Shown: positions 37,511 through 49,935 of the stretch, piece by piece | Position numbering within the stretch: the first letter of the stretch is position 1 | Layout of the letters: every line of letters starts with the position of its first letter | NCBI RefSeq assembly: GCF_009727065.1 | Contig: NZ_WNLP01000004.1 | Coordinates: 62,001-126,000 of the forward strand | DNA from: Bifidobacterium canis | Lineage (GTDB): Bacteria; Actinomycetota; Actinomycetes; Actinomycetales; Bifidobacteriaceae | Reading direction: 5' to 3' | DNA: 64,000 nucleotides | Notes under the pieces: model-generated | Database searches by the model: none | Seen by the model: the letters and a program-made list of their open reading frames with translations, nothing else | Told to the model about the DNA's origin: nothing | Position numbers and translations under genes: made by a program

Positions 37511-38485
37511 TCAGTGGACGATGGTGAGATTGCACTCCGCCAGATTGAGCAGTTGCTTGGAAACGGAGCCGAGGAAATGCGCGTCGATTCCGGTCAGACC
37601 GCGAGAGCCGACGACGATGTGACGGCAATATCGGGACGCGCTGACGAGACCTTTCCCAGCACTGATGTGGAACACGTTCGCCTGCACTTCGAGCCCTTCG
37701 GGCATCGGCGTTGCGGCGATGAGATCGTCGACGACTTTATTCGCATACTTCTGCGCAACGTCGATCGGCGGAACACTCGTCTCATAGCCGGGAATATCAC
37801 GCAGATCCTTCAACTGCCAGCAGAACATCACATGCAACGGCGCATTGTTGAGCTGTGCAAGCCATGCGGCGAACTCGAGGGCGCGCTGCGATGTGGGGGA
37901 GCCGTCCACTCCTACGACGATCGGACGGCGCACACGCGGCGTATCTGACTGCGGCGTTTCGAAGTGAACCTCCTGCTCGCCCGGAGTCAGCGCGTTGGCA
38001 ATCTCATCTTGCACCGACAGATCTTCATCTTCTCCACTGCGAATGATCGTGACGGGAATCTGCGATTCCTCAGCCAGCGATGAAGACAGCGAACCGGAGA
38101 ACCAGCGTGCCACACGGTTCAACGCGCGACGTCCGACGATGATCTGCTGCGCATTGCTGCCGATCTCAAGCAGCGCGGAGGTGCCCGATGCGCGGAACGA
38201 CGTCAGCCGAATATGATCGGAGCTGATGTCGATGCCCTGCGAAGCCTGCTTCACCCAGTCACGCAGTCGTTCCGCTATCTGGGTGCGCAACGTGGCGAGC
38301 TCCTCATCGGTGGTCGGTTCCGGACCCATGTCCCATGAATATGACCATCCATACACGGCATTCACCGTTTGCCCAGACAACGCGGCCTCTCGTAACGCCC
38401 AACGCAACGCGTTGAATGACTCGCGCGAACCGTCTACACCGACCACAAGATCGCCTTGCGGATTGAATGTGTCAGCAGCGGCCAT
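37511..38485 (-). CDS. Tandem universal stress protein
   Basis: A 324-aa cytoplasmic protein with two UspA domains. Domain 1 begins LVVGVDGSRESFNALRWAL. Domain 2 begins RPIVVGVDGSPTSQRALEFAAW. Each has its ATP-type end motif (the second is GSRGLTGIDAHFLGSVSKQLL, the first is degenerate: VGRRALNRVARWFSGSLSSSL). Such tandem proteins act in stress and dormancy responses. ATG 38485 follows AAGGAG. It is divergent from clpC across a 246-bp region that also holds the ClgR-like site. Confidence 0.92.
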   Translation of the reverse strand: MAAADTFNPQGDLVVGVDGSRESFNALRWALREAALSGQTVNAVYGWSYSWDMGPEPTTDEELATLRTQIAERLRDWVKQASQGIDISSDHIRLTSFRASGTSALLEIGSNAQQIIVGRRALNRVARWFSGSLSSSLAEESQIPVTIIRSGEDEDLSVQDEIANALTPGEQEVHFETPQSDTPRVRRPIVVGVDGSPTSQRALEFAAWLAQLNNAPLHVMFCWQLKDLRDIPGYETSVPPIDVAQKYANKVVDDLIAATPMPEGLEVQANVFHISAGKGLVSASRYCRHIVVGSRGLTGIDAHFLGSVSKQLLNLAECNLTIVH

Positions 38486-38618
38486 AAGAACTCCTTTTGT
38501 GATGCCAGACCTTGCGGCCTTGCCGGTCAAATACTCTATTGCCAAGCATAGTGGAATGCCATGGAGCTGTCATGCCGATCGAGTCGCCCATGAGTGTTCG
38601 ATGAGAGCAAGATGGTCG

Positions 38619-38629
38619 CGCCGAGAGCG
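38619..38629. promoter_or_regulatory. Candidate ClgR operator upstream of clpC
   Basis: CGCCGAGAGCG fits the ClgR core CGCYNANRGCG known from corynebacteria. It lies about 100 bp before clpC, a typical ClgR target. The flanking WNNW and WWS bases fit only partly. Confidence 0.5.
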
Positions 38630-38731
38630 AATGCGCTTCGTCGATCCGAAGAATTGTGCGAGAAACGGAAATAAACGCCGGCGCATTCTTGTAGAGAAAG
38701 TTGGAATTCGTAAAGAAATGGAAGGACAAGC

Positions 38732-41308
<2,577 letters not shown>

Positions 41309-41343
41309 GCGGCATCCAGAAGCGGTCATGTAACTGACCTCAT

Positions 41344-41384
41344 ATAGTGGCGGGGCACATACCACGTATGTGCCCCGCCACTAT
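41344..41384 (+). terminator. Terminator after clpC
   Basis: A 19-bp perfect stem (41344-41362 with 41366-41384), loop CAC, then TTGCG. Confidence 0.85.
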
Positions 41385-41444
41385 TTGCGTAAATAGTGAA
41401 AGAAATACGAGATTATTCACCGCCCTGAAGAATTCTGTCTAAGA

Positions 41445-41590
41445 TCAGGTATCGGGAGGGTCTGCACGTCAAGAGCAGGGAAGGACTCTTGACGGGGTGG
41501 CTTCGATGACGACAACGTTGTCGAAAGTCGCGAACCTTACCGCGACAAATAATGGGTGGTTGCGCATACACTGCGCAACCACCCATTATT
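41445..41590 (+). ncRNA. Candidate structured small RNA (low confidence)
   Basis: Four hairpins in a row: 41467-41475 with 41486-41494 (9 bp, loop CAGGGAAGGA), 41503-41511 with 41516-41524 (9 bp with two G-U pairs, loop ACAA), 41527-41532 with 41541-41546 (6 bp), and the 19-bp hairpin at 41548-41590. A -10-like TAAGAT at 41440-41445 precedes them. It matches no RNA family that I can name. It could also be degraded intergenic sequence. Confidence 0.3.
41548..41590 (-). terminator. Terminator of aspS
   Basis: A perfect 19-bp stem (41548-41566 with 41572-41590), loop TACAC, 42 bases past the aspS stop on the minus strand. Confidence 0.85.
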
Positions 41591-41631
41591 CATATGCATC
41601 TATGAAGTTCACACCCATGTGGGCGTGAACA

Positions 41632-43434
41632 TCAATCCTCGTCTTCTTCCGGATCGTAGTCGACGCCGGTTTCGGCGCGCTGCTCTTCGGAGATCGGAGC
41701 AGGGGCTCCGGTCAGCGGATCGCGACCGCCACCGGCCTTCGGGAATGCGATCACGTCGCGAATGGAATCGGCGCCGGCAAGCAAAGCCACCGTACGATCC
41801 CAGCCCAAAGCGATGCCCGCGTGCGGCGGGGCACCATACTTGAACGCCTCAAGCAGGAAGCCGAACTTGTCGTTCGCCTCATCAGGCTCGATGCCGAGCA
41901 CCTTGAGCACGCGATCCTGAATGTCGTCACGGTGAATACGCACCGAGCCGCCACCCATCTCATTGCCATTGCAAACGATGTCGTACGAGTCGCTCATCGC
42001 ATGCTCCGGATCTTCGTCGAACTTGTCGATCCAATCCTTCGACGGCATCGTGAACGGATGATGCATCGACGTCCACTTGGAGTGGCCGACGGCAACGTCA
42101 TCGTCATCTGGATCATCGGTGCGCTTGAACAGCGGGAAGTCCACAACCCAGCAGAACGCGAACTTCTTCGGATCCAGCAAGCCCGCACGGTTGGCGAGCT
42201 CCACGCGGACGGCACCAAGCAGCAGCTGCGACGATTCACGGGAACCTGCGGCGAAGAACACGGCGTCACCGTCTTCGGCACCAACGGCGGCCTTCAAACC
42301 ATTGCGCTCCTCTTCGGAGAGGTTCTTGGCCACGGGGCCCTTGAGTTCGCCGTTCTCGCCGAACACCACGTAGGCGAGCCCCTTGGCTCCGCGCTGCTTC
42401 GCCCAATCCTGCCACGCGTCGAACTGACGGCGCGGAGTGGCGGCGCCGCCCTTGAACAGCACAGCACCAACGTATGGAGCCTGGAACACACGGAACGGAG
42501 TGTTCTTGAAGTAGTCGGTGAGCTCGATCAGTTCGTTGCCGAAACGAAGATCCGGCTTGTCGGAACCATACTTATCCATCGCTTCTTTCCATGGAATGCG
42601 GCGGATAGGCGTTTCGATCTCATAGCCATCGGCCTTCCAGATGGCCTTGATCACCTGCTCGGCCATCGCGATCACATCTTCCTGATCGACGAAGCTCATC
42701 TCCATGTCGAGCTGCGTGAACTCAGGCTGACGGTCGGCGCGGAAGTCCTCGTCGCGGTAGCAGCGGGCGAACTGGTAGTAACGCTCCACACCAGCGACCA
42801 TCAACAGCTGCTTGAGCAGCTGAGGGGACTGCGGAAGCGCATACCACGAACCCGGCACCAAGCGGGCCGGCACCACGAAATCACGCGCGCCCTCAGGCGT
42901 CGACTTGATCATCGTAGGGGTCTCAACCTCGGTGAAGCCCAACTTGTCGAGCTCGGTGCGAGCCGCACGCATCATGTCGGAGCGCAACTTGATGTTGCGT
43001 TGCATCGCAGGGCGGCGCAGATCGAGATAACGGTACTTCAAGCGAACGTCCTCGCCCGGCAGCTTGTTCTCGGACTCGTTCTCCAGCGCGGTAGACACCT
43101 GGAACGGCAGGGCGTCAGACTTGGCGAGTTCGGTGATCTTCTCGGCAACGACCTCGACCTTGCCGGTGGCGAGGTGATCGTTCTCGTTACCTTCCGGACG
43201 CAGGCGAACCTTGCCCTCGACTTCGATCACGTATTCACTGCGCAGTGGGCGCGCCATCTCTTCGTCATTGATGACCACCTGCACCAGACCGGTGTTGTCA
43301 CGCAGATCGATGAAGGCGACGCCGCCATGGTCACGGCGACGATCCACCCATCCTGCGAGCGTGACGTGCTCGCCGACCAGATTCTCATTCACGTCGGTGG
43401 CGTGATGTGTACGATAAGCCGTCTGCTGGCTCAT
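41632..43434 (-). CDS. aspS: Aspartate--tRNA ligase
   Basis: Class II aminoacyl-tRNA synthetase of 600 aa. An OB-fold anticodon-binding domain ([23 protein letters not shown]) comes first. Then come motif 2 ([21 protein letters not shown], with the class II FRxE-type loop) and motif 3 ([15 protein letters not shown]). The inserted GAD-like bacterial domain lies between motifs 2 and 3. An in-frame GTG at 43449 is possible, but ATG 43434 has AGAGGA before it. The C-terminus ends in acidic [10 protein letters not shown]. It is followed upstream by hisS, 65 bases away. Confidence 0.97.
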   Translation of the reverse strand: MSQQTAYRTHHATDVNENLVGEHVTLAGWVDRRRDHGGVAFIDLRDNTGLVQVVINDEEMARPLRSEYVIEVEGKVRLRPEGNENDHLATGKVEVVAEKITELAKSDALPFQVSTALENESENKLPGEDVRLKYRYLDLRRPAMQRNIKLRSDMMRAARTELDKLGFTEVETPTMIKSTPEGARDFVVPARLVPGSWYALPQSPQLLKQLLMVAGVERYYQFARCYRDEDFRADRQPEFTQLDMEMSFVDQEDVIAMAEQVIKAIWKADGYEIETPIRRIPWKEAMDKYGSDKPDLRFGNELIELTDYFKNTPFRVFQAPYVGAVLFKGGAATPRRQFDAWQDWAKQRGAKGLAYVVFGENGELKGPVAKNLSEEERNGLKAAVGAEDGDAVFFAAGSRESSQLLLGAVRVELANRAGLLDPKKFAFCWVVDFPLFKRTDDPDDDDVAVGHSKWTSMHHPFTMPSKDWIDKFDEDPEHAMSDSYDIVCNGNEMGGGSVRIHRDDIQDRVLKVLGIEPDEANDKFGFLLEAFKYGAPPHAGIALGWDRTVALLAGADSIRDVIAFPKAGGGRDPLTGAPAPISEEQRAETGVDYDPEEDED

Positions 43435-43499
43435 GCTTCCTCTATTCATATTCTGTTATTGGTGTTTGTTACGCGAAATACTGGTGGAGTGCTGATTTT

Positions 43500-44900
43500 T
43501 CAACGATTCTCAGCATTCACGGTAACGCTTTGCTGGGCATACACAGTATCGGGTTCCCAAGACTGTGCATCGGCGGGACGCTGATCTCCGGTGACGATGT
43601 TCTTCACTTCATCGGAACCATCGTCCGCGGGATTCTCATTCGGGAACCACACGTATGGAATGCCGAGCTTGTCGGCATACTTGATCTGCTTGCCGAGCTT
43701 GGCGGCGGTCGGCGCAACGTCGGCGGCGATGCCACGGGAACGCAACGTGTTGGCGATCGCATTGGAATCGTCGCGGTTCTCCTCGTTCCACACTGCGACG
43801 AGCACGCAGGCGGGGGAGATGCGGTTCGCCGTCGCACCGGCACGGTGCAGCATGTAGGAGACGAGGCGAGACAAGCCGATCGACAGGCCGACACCCGGGT
43901 ACTTCCTGTTGCCCTGCGTGGCCAGATTGTCGTAACGGCCACCGGAGCAGATGGAACCAAGATCGTCGGCGCCATCGAGGAACGTCTCATAGACGGAACC
44001 GGTGTAGTAGTCGAGTCCACGCGCGATCTTCAGGTCGGCGATCACCGAACCCGGGCGAATCTTATACGCTTCGTCGATGATCATCGTCAACGTGTCGAGG
44101 CCTTCCTTGGCCATTGCATATGCCGTGCCGTTCACATCGATGTGATGGATCTCGCACAGGGCGTTGAACCGCTCGACCAGTTCCGCGCCATTCGAAGCGG
44201 TGATCTGTGCCAGCTCCAAGCATGCCTGAGCCTGCTGTGGCGTTGCCGCACAGGTTTCGACGAGCAGTTTGCTCACCTCGTCGGCGCCGATCTTATCAAG
44301 CTTGTCGATCTCACGCAGCACACCTTCGATGTCGGTCAGACCGAGACCACGGTAGAAACCTTCCGACAACTTGCGGTTATTCGCATGCACGGTGGCCTTC
44401 GGCAGCCCGAACTCACGCAGACGCTCCAACGCGTTGACCATGACGAGCGGAAGCTCCACCTCATAATGCTCCGGCAGCGTGCCGTCGCCTACGACATCGA
44501 TGTCTGCCTGCACGAATTCACGGAAGCGACCCTCCTGCGGGCGCTCGCCACGCCAGACCTTCTGGATCTGCCAACGCTTGAACGGGAACGGCAACGCTCC
44601 CGAATGCTCGACGACATAACGGCTCAGCGGAACCGTCAAATCGAAATGCAAGCCGATACGCTGATCGACAGGGGTGTCGGATTCGTGACCGACCTCCTGC
44701 AGACGAGAGAGCAGATAGATCTCCTTGCTCGTCTCGCCTTTCTTCAACAGACTGGAACCCTGCTCCACGGCACGAGTCTCGATGCCGATGAAACCATTGA
44801 GTTCGAACACTTCACGAAGCGTGTCGATAACACGCTGCTCAACCACGCGTTCAGCGGGGAGCCATTCGGGGAAACCTGAAATAGATGAACCTTTTGCCAC
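43500..44900 (-). CDS. hisS: Histidine--tRNA ligase
   Basis: Class II synthetase of 466 aa. It shows the HisRS signature VRPHSGALPFPFKRWQIQKVWR-like segment (motif 2: KVWRGERPQEGRFREFVQAD) and the HisA motif LDYYTGSVYETF, followed by GGGRYD as SGGRYDNL. Motif 3 is VGLSIGLSRLVSYML. The anticodon-binding domain completes the protein. The start is GTG 44900, with TATTAT 7 nt upstream on the minus strand, so a leaderless transcript is likely. It is in one unit with aspS, as in many actinobacteria. Confidence 0.96.
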   Translation of the reverse strand: MAKGSSISGFPEWLPAERVVEQRVIDTLREVFELNGFIGIETRAVEQGSSLLKKGETSKEIYLLSRLQEVGHESDTPVDQRIGLHFDLTVPLSRYVVEHSGALPFPFKRWQIQKVWRGERPQEGRFREFVQADIDVVGDGTLPEHYEVELPLVMVNALERLREFGLPKATVHANNRKLSEGFYRGLGLTDIEGVLREIDKLDKIGADEVSKLLVETCAATPQQAQACLELAQITASNGAELVERFNALCEIHHIDVNGTAYAMAKEGLDTLTMIIDEAYKIRPGSVIADLKIARGLDYYTGSVYETFLDGADDLGSICSGGRYDNLATQGNRKYPGVGLSIGLSRLVSYMLHRAGATANRISPACVLVAVWNEENRDDSNAIANTLRSRGIAADVAPTAAKLGKQIKYADKLGIPYVWFPNENPADDGSDEVKNIVTGDQRPADAQSWEPDTVYAQQSVTVNAENR

Positions 44901-45039
44901 AGTCCATATAATAAGTGGGGTCGGGGAAAAACAACGGCAACAAGCTATCGTGGGTCTTGTCTACACTAATACTGTGTGTTTGCGGAAGGGAAGCACCGCT
45001 TGTTTCCCCTCCTGTACGTAAAGCTTAAAGGAGCTGACC

Positions 45040-46449
45040 ATGGCCGATACCAACGTCACTGAATCCCAGAATCAAGACGCCACAAACGATGGGGCAAAGA
45101 AGACCGTCGCGGCACCTACCCCTGCGGCAATGAAGGCTCACACTCCGTCACCGGCGGCCCTTGCGAAGAAGCCGGCTTCGCACGCGCCGGCAACCACCGC
45201 ACACAGCGAAGAAGACATCAAGAAGGACGAAAGCTTCGGCCGTGTTGACGACAAGGGCAACGTGTTCGTCAAAGACGGCGATGAGGAACGCGAAGTCGGC
45301 CAGTTCCCCAATGCCTCGGCAGACGAGGCACTGAGCTTGTATGCACGCCGTTACCTCGACCTCAAGGCAAAGCTCGACCTGTTCGCGAACCGACTCAAGT
45401 CGAACTCCATCAAGCCACGCGAAATCGATGAAACCGTCACCACCCTCACCGAAGAAGTGAAGAATCCGGATGTGGTGGGAGATATTCCGGCACTGCGCGA
45501 GCAGATGGAAACGCTCAAGCAGAAGGCCGCCGACAAGAAAGAGGCGATCTCCAAGGCACGCAAGGAGGCGATGGCCAAGGCCGTCGCCGAACGCACCGCC
45601 ATCGTCGAGAAGGCGGAAGCGCTCGCCGCTGGTTTGGGCGACAGCACCAACTGGCGTTCCACCGCCGACAAGTTCCGTTCGCTGTTCGAGCAGTGGCAGG
45701 AGCACCAGCGCACCACGATCCGCATCGATAAGGCAGATGCCGATGCGCTGTGGAAGCGTTTCTCCGGCGCCCGCACCACGTTCAACCAGGCTCGCCGCAA
45801 GTGGGCGCAGGCACGCGACGTCGAACGTGCACACGCCAAGAGCGAGAAGGAAGCGATCATCGCCGAAGCCAACGAGTTGAAGGATTCGACCGCATGGGGC
45901 GAAACCTCGCACAAGTTCAACGAGCTGATGGATCGTTGGAAGAAGGCGGGACGCGCAGGCCGCAACGAAGACGACGCTCTGTGGGCTCAGTTCCGCGCAG
46001 CCGCCGACACGTTCTTCAACGCACGCCAGGCGGATCGCGACCAGATCAACTCCGCGGAGAAAGACAATCTCGCCAAGAAGGAGGCGCTGCTGGTCAAGGC
46101 TGAGGCCTTGGTGCCGGTGAAGACCGAAGACGAAGCCAAGCAGGCACGCGCCAAGCTCGCCGAGATTCAAGAGGAATGGGATCAGATCGGCTATGTGCCT
46201 CGTGAAGACATGCGCCGCATCGAAAGCCGCCTCGACAACGTCGACAAGCAGATCAAGGCCGTGGAAGACGCCGCCTGGAAGCAGACCGATCCAGAGGCGG
46301 ATGCCCGCAAGTCCAGCTTCGAAGTCCAGCTCAAAGCACAGCTGACCGCACTCGACGAACAGATCGCCAACGAAAGCGACCCGAAGAAGAAAGCCAAGCT
46401 GGAAGCAGAAAAGGCGACCAAGGAACAATGGCTCAACGCCATCATGTGA
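45040..46449 (+). CDS. DUF349 repeat protein
   Basis: A 469-aa, highly charged, mostly helical protein. The N-terminal 100 residues are Ala/Thr/Pro-rich and disordered, followed by VFVKDGDEEREVGQFPNAS and a coiled-coil segment rich in Lys, Glu and Ala. Then come several DUF349 repeats, recognised by W-x3-TADKFRSLFEQWQE, ETSHKFNELMDRWKKAGR and similar Trp-containing motifs. Function is unclear. Family members bind nucleic acids or ribosomal parts in some bacteria. ATG 45040 has AAAGGAG upstream. It is divergent from hisS. Confidence 0.9.
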   Translation: MADTNVTESQNQDATNDGAKKTVAAPTPAAMKAHTPSPAALAKKPASHAPATTAHSEEDIKKDESFGRVDDKGNVFVKDGDEEREVGQFPNASADEALSLYARRYLDLKAKLDLFANRLKSNSIKPREIDETVTTLTEEVKNPDVVGDIPALREQMETLKQKAADKKEAISKARKEAMAKAVAERTAIVEKAEALAAGLGDSTNWRSTADKFRSLFEQWQEHQRTTIRIDKADADALWKRFSGARTTFNQARRKWAQARDVERAHAKSEKEAIIAEANELKDSTAWGETSHKFNELMDRWKKAGRAGRNEDDALWAQFRAAADTFFNARQADRDQINSAEKDNLAKKEALLVKAEALVPVKTEDEAKQARAKLAEIQEEWDQIGYVPREDMRRIESRLDNVDKQIKAVEDAAWKQTDPEADARKSSFEVQLKAQLTALDEQIANESDPKKKAKLEAEKATKEQWLNAIM

Positions 46450-46506
46450 GCATGATCTGCGTCTCGATATGCAATCGACGCGCATAGCTGTTCAGACCGT
46501 TTAGAC

Positions 46507-46543
46507 ATAGTGGCCGTATCTCATGCAGATACGGCCACTATGT
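46507..46543 (+). terminator. Terminator after the DUF349 gene
   Basis: A 16-bp perfect stem (46507-46522 with 46528-46543), loop CATGC, followed by TTATAG. Confidence 0.85.
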
Positions 46544-46638
46544 TATAGCCGTCAGCATGAATCAACGGATTTCACAATTCGGGCACTACGATGAAACAGG
46601 AACTGAAGTCGAACGCATTGCAAGATGGAGGAGACGTC

Positions 46639-47427
46639 ATGGCAACGCAGAAGCATGTTGAAGATATCACGGTTGTACGCGACGGATTGAAGCTGAGCGG
46701 CCGCATCGAATCCCCGCAAGATGCTCCGGCAGGGCCGGTGGTGATCGCCATGCATGGCTTCATGGCAGACTTGGGGTATGAGCCTGATAGCTTGATGCAG
46801 CAAATAAGCGATCAGCTCGTCGACGCCGGATTCACATGCGTGCGATTCGACTTCAACGGGCGCGGCCACAGCGATGGCGCATTCGCGAATTCCGACATCT
46901 ACAACCAGGTGGAAGACGCCATCGCGGTGCTGGATTTCGTGCGCGACCGCTTCGAACCGACCGAAATATCTCTGCTCGGCCACTCCCAAGGCAGCGTCAT
47001 CGCAGGAATGACGGCAGGCATGTTCGCCGATGAGCTTCACTCGCTGGTTATGCTGTCACCGGCATCATCGATCAAAGACGATGCGCTGCGTGGTCGCGTG
47101 CTCGGCGTGCCATTCGACCCATACCGCATTCCAAACCACATTACCCTCGCAGACGGCAAGCATGAGGTCGACGGCAAATATGCCCGCATCGCCAAAACGG
47201 TGCCGATCTATGAAACCGCCGCGATGTTCAAAGGACCCGCCCTCGCCATTCAGGGGGAGCAGGATACGGTGATCGACGCCAATTGCGCACGCAACTACGG
47301 CAACGCGATGGCCAACTGCTCGGTGAGCCTGTACACGAACCTTGACCATAAGTTCAACGGGGCCGATCGCATGCGCGCCATCGGCGAGGCGGTGGCCTTC
47401 CTCTCCGCACAGCACGAAGAGATGTGA
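46639..47427 (+). CDS. Alpha/beta hydrolase (serine esterase type)
   Basis: A 262-aa cytoplasmic alpha/beta hydrolase. It has an oxyanion segment VVIAMHGFMADLG, the nucleophile elbow LLGHSQGSVIAG (Ser in GHSQG near residue 115), an acidic residue in AIQGEQDTVIDA, and the catalytic-type His in NLDHKFNGADRM. An esterase or lysophospholipase-like activity is plausible. The natural substrate is unknown. ATG 46639 follows GGAGGA with correct spacing. An in-frame ATG at 46591 would add 16 unconserved residues. It stands alone between two terminators. Confidence 0.88.
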   Translation: MATQKHVEDITVVRDGLKLSGRIESPQDAPAGPVVIAMHGFMADLGYEPDSLMQQISDQLVDAGFTCVRFDFNGRGHSDGAFANSDIYNQVEDAIAVLDFVRDRFEPTEISLLGHSQGSVIAGMTAGMFADELHSLVMLSPASSIKDDALRGRVLGVPFDPYRIPNHITLADGKHEVDGKYARIAKTVPIYETAAMFKGPALAIQGEQDTVIDANCARNYGNAMANCSVSLYTNLDHKFNGADRMRAIGEAVAFLSAQHEEM

Positions 47428-47589
47428 ACCATTGGCATAGCGGCAGGAAACCGTAGAAGCCATAGAAGGGTATGAAGAGTCCGCTGTCAGCATGCAAAGC
47501 CGACATTTTTTGAAAAACGTGTGGATTTTTCAGTGATCAGCGTAAGACGATAAGCGCTCGTTACACCCGCCCGAATAAACTATGCCGCT

Positions 47590-48375
47590 ATGAGCGAAAA
47601 CAACATTGCGAAGAACCTGTCGCCGGAAGGCGACGAGGCCAGATATCTGGTCGAACTTGAGCATGTGGAGAAATACTATGGCAACCTCCACGTGCTCAAA
47701 GACATCAACCTCAAAGTCAGCAAGGGCGAAGTGCTCGTCATCGTCGGACCATCCGGCTCCGGCAAGTCAACGATGTGCCGCACAATCAACCGCTTGGAAA
47801 CAATCGACTCAGGCGAGATCCGCATCGACGGCACCCCTCTGCCGCAGGAAGGCAAAGGCCTTGCGCAATTGCGCGCCGAAGTGGGCATGGTGTTCCAATC
47901 GTTCAACCTGTTCGCCAACAAGACGATTCTCGACAATGTGACGCTCGCACCGATCAAAGTGCGCCACATGAACAAAGACCAAGCCGAAAAAGAGGCCATG
48001 GACCTGCTCGCACGCGTCGGCGTGGACTCGCAGGCCATGAAGATGCCATCCCAGCTGTCAGGCGGTCAGCAGCAGCGCGTCGCCATCGCGCGTGCGCTCG
48101 CCATGCACCCCAAGGTCATGCTGTTCGACGAACCGACGTCGGCACTCGATCCGGAGATGGTCAACGAAGTGCTCGACGTCATGGTGGAGCTCGCACAGGA
48201 AGGCATGACGATGCTGTGCGTGACGCACGAGATGGGCTTCGCACGCAAGGCGGCAGACAAGATCGTGTTCATGGCCGATGGCCAGATTCTCGAACGCGGC
48301 AACCCCGACGAATTCTTCGAACACCCGCAGACCGAACGTGCACAGGAGTTCCTGTCGAAGATCCTCACACACTGA
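47590..48375 (+). CDS. gluA: Amino-acid (glutamate-type) ABC transporter ATP-binding protein
   Basis: Nucleotide-binding subunit of a polar amino-acid importer, 261 aa. Walker A VGPSGSGKSTMCRTINRLE, the signature SQLSGGQQQRVAIARALA and Walker B KVMLFDEPTSALDPEMV are all present. The LETIDSG segment is typical of glutamate/glutamine systems. It heads gluABCD. No ribosome site is clear before ATG 47590, but TAAACT lies 8 nt upstream. The substrate is inferred as glutamate from the Glu-type operon layout. Gene symbol by that analogy. Confidence 0.9.
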   Translation: MSENNIAKNLSPEGDEARYLVELEHVEKYYGNLHVLKDINLKVSKGEVLVIVGPSGSGKSTMCRTINRLETIDSGEIRIDGTPLPQEGKGLAQLRAEVGMVFQSFNLFANKTILDNVTLAPIKVRHMNKDQAEKEAMDLLARVGVDSQAMKMPSQLSGGQQQRVAIARALAMHPKVMLFDEPTSALDPEMVNEVLDVMVELAQEGMTMLCVTHEMGFARKAADKIVFMADGQILERGNPDEFFEHPQTERAQEFLSKILTH

Positions 48376-48408
48376 ATGGGTCACATATAAGAGAGACAAA
48401 GAAGAAGC

Positions 48409-49254
48409 ATGAAGAAACATTCAACGAGAAGGCTGCTGCGCAGAGCCGTCGCAATGGTATGCGCCGTAAGCGCCACATTAGGCGTGGCGGCCTGTGGATC
48501 GACCTCATCTTCGGATGAGCAGAAAATCAAAATAGGCATCAAATTCGACCAGCCGGGTCTTGGCTTCAAGAAGTCGGGCACCTATGAGGGCTTCGACGTC
48601 GACGTGGCACGTTACATCGCCAACCAGCTCGGATACACGGATGCGCAGATTGAATTCAAGGAGGCTCCGTCGAAGCAGCGTGAAGCCATGCTGCAAAACG
48701 GTGACGTCGACATGATCCTCGCATCGTATTCGATCACCGACGAACGCAAGAAGGCAGTGGACTTCGCCGGACCATATTTCATTGCGGGCCAAGATCTGAT
48801 GGTTCGCAAAGACGAGACCGGCATTAACGGCCCTGAGGATCTCAATGGCAAACGCCTGTGCTCGGTTACCGGTTCGACCTCCGCGAAAGTCGTCAAAGAG
48901 AAGTTCGCCAAAGAAGTGCAGCTCATGGAGCAGCCGGGCTACGCGGAATGCGCGACGGCACTGCTCTCCGGCATCGTTGACGCGGTGACCACCGACGACA
49001 TCATTCTGGCAGGCTTGGCAGCGGCATCGCGAGGCAAGCTGCGTGTGATCGGCAAACCGTTCACACAGGAACCATATGGCGTGGGCATCAAGAAAGATGC
49101 GGACAGCAAGGAATTCGCCACGAAGATCAATGATGCGATCGAAGACATGATCAAGAGCGGCGAATGGGAGCGTGCCATCGAGAAGAACACCGAAGGCACC
49201 GACTACAAGCCGGATTCGAAGTACAATCCTCCGACGCCGAACGAGGGAGAGTGA
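48409..49254 (+). CDS. gluB: Glutamate/polar amino-acid binding lipoprotein
   Basis: Solute-binding lipoprotein of 281 aa. The signal peptide (basic MKKHSTRRLLRR, then a hydrophobic stretch) ends in lipobox GVAAC, with lipid-anchored Cys29. The SBP_bac_3 fold is seen in GIKFDQPGLGFKKSGTYEGF, VDVARYIANQLG, and YSITDERKKAVDFAGPY. GluB is the specificity subunit facing the outside. It is followed at 1 nt by the permease gene. Confidence 0.92.
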   Translation: MKKHSTRRLLRRAVAMVCAVSATLGVAACGSTSSSDEQKIKIGIKFDQPGLGFKKSGTYEGFDVDVARYIANQLGYTDAQIEFKEAPSKQREAMLQNGDVDMILASYSITDERKKAVDFAGPYFIAGQDLMVRKDETGINGPEDLNGKRLCSVTGSTSAKVVKEKFAKEVQLMEQPGYAECATALLSGIVDAVTTDDIILAGLAAASRGKLRVIGKPFTQEPYGVGIKKDADSKEFATKINDAIEDMIKSGEWERAIEKNTEGTDYKPDSKYNPPTPNEGE

Positions 49255-49255
49255 T

Positions 49256-49932
49256 ATGGAAGGCTTCATCTCACTGTTCCACACCTATAACGTTCCCGCC
49301 GCGTTCCTCGTGAACATCGAGCTGACGCTATGGTCCGCCCTGTTCTCCGGCGTGCTCGGACTCATTCTGGTCATGATGCGCATTTCGCCGATCTCGTCGC
49401 TGCGCAAGGTTTCTGCCGGTTACGTGGAGCTGTTCAAAACATGCCGTTGACGATCATCATGGTGTTCATGGTGCTCGGCGCGTTCGCCCAGCTCAAGCTG
49501 AGTTTCTCCGACAACTTCCAGACGAACTTCTTCTGGCTCGCGGTCACCGGTCTGAGCCTGTATACGGCCGCCTTCGTGGAGGAATCGTTGCGCTCCGGCA
49601 TCAACACCGTGCCGAAAGGGCAGGCGGAAGCCGCCCGTGCAATGGGGCTCAACTTCATGCAATCGGCACGGCTCATCATTCTGCCGCAAGCCATCCGCGG
49701 ATCCGTGGCACCTCTTGGCAACACGTTGATCGCGTTGCTCAAGAACTCCACCGTCGCGGCCGCGGCATCGGTGGCCACCGAAACGTCATCATTGATGAGC
49801 GAGATGATCGAATTCCGACCGGACGTGATCATTCAGATCTTCCTGATCTTCGCATTCGGCTACGTGATCCTGATCATCCCGATCGGTATTTTGACCACAT
49901 ATCTGTCGAACAAGCTCGCGGTCAGGAGGTGA
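49256..49932 (+). pseudogene. gluC: Amino-acid ABC transporter permease (GluC-like), frameshifted
   Basis: Membrane subunit of the importer, about 225 aa in the restored frame. The first part (MEGFISLFHTYN, helix 1, ISSLRKVSAGYVELFK) and the remainder (MPLTIIMVFMVLG to the end, with the EAA loop GQAEAARAMGL) lie in different frames. One missing A in the AAAA run at 49436-49439 would restore VELFKNMPLT, the conserved YVELFRNTPL-like motif. Either the operon has lost this subunit or the sequence contains an error. ATG 49256 follows GAGGGAGAG. Confidence 0.88.
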
Positions 49933-49935
49933 CGC

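Larger units (their letters stand above)
41309..41631. other. Noncoding stretch between clpC and aspS
   Basis: Holds the clpC terminator (41344-41384), the aspS terminator (41548-41590) and between them about 160 bases with three further stem-loops (see the ncRNA entry). No protein coding seen. Confidence 0.6.

Noticed and set aside
41440-41590. Hairpin row tested as SRP RNA, tmRNA or RNase P RNA
   Set aside because: None of the conserved core sequences of these RNAs is present, so only an unclassified candidate is listed.
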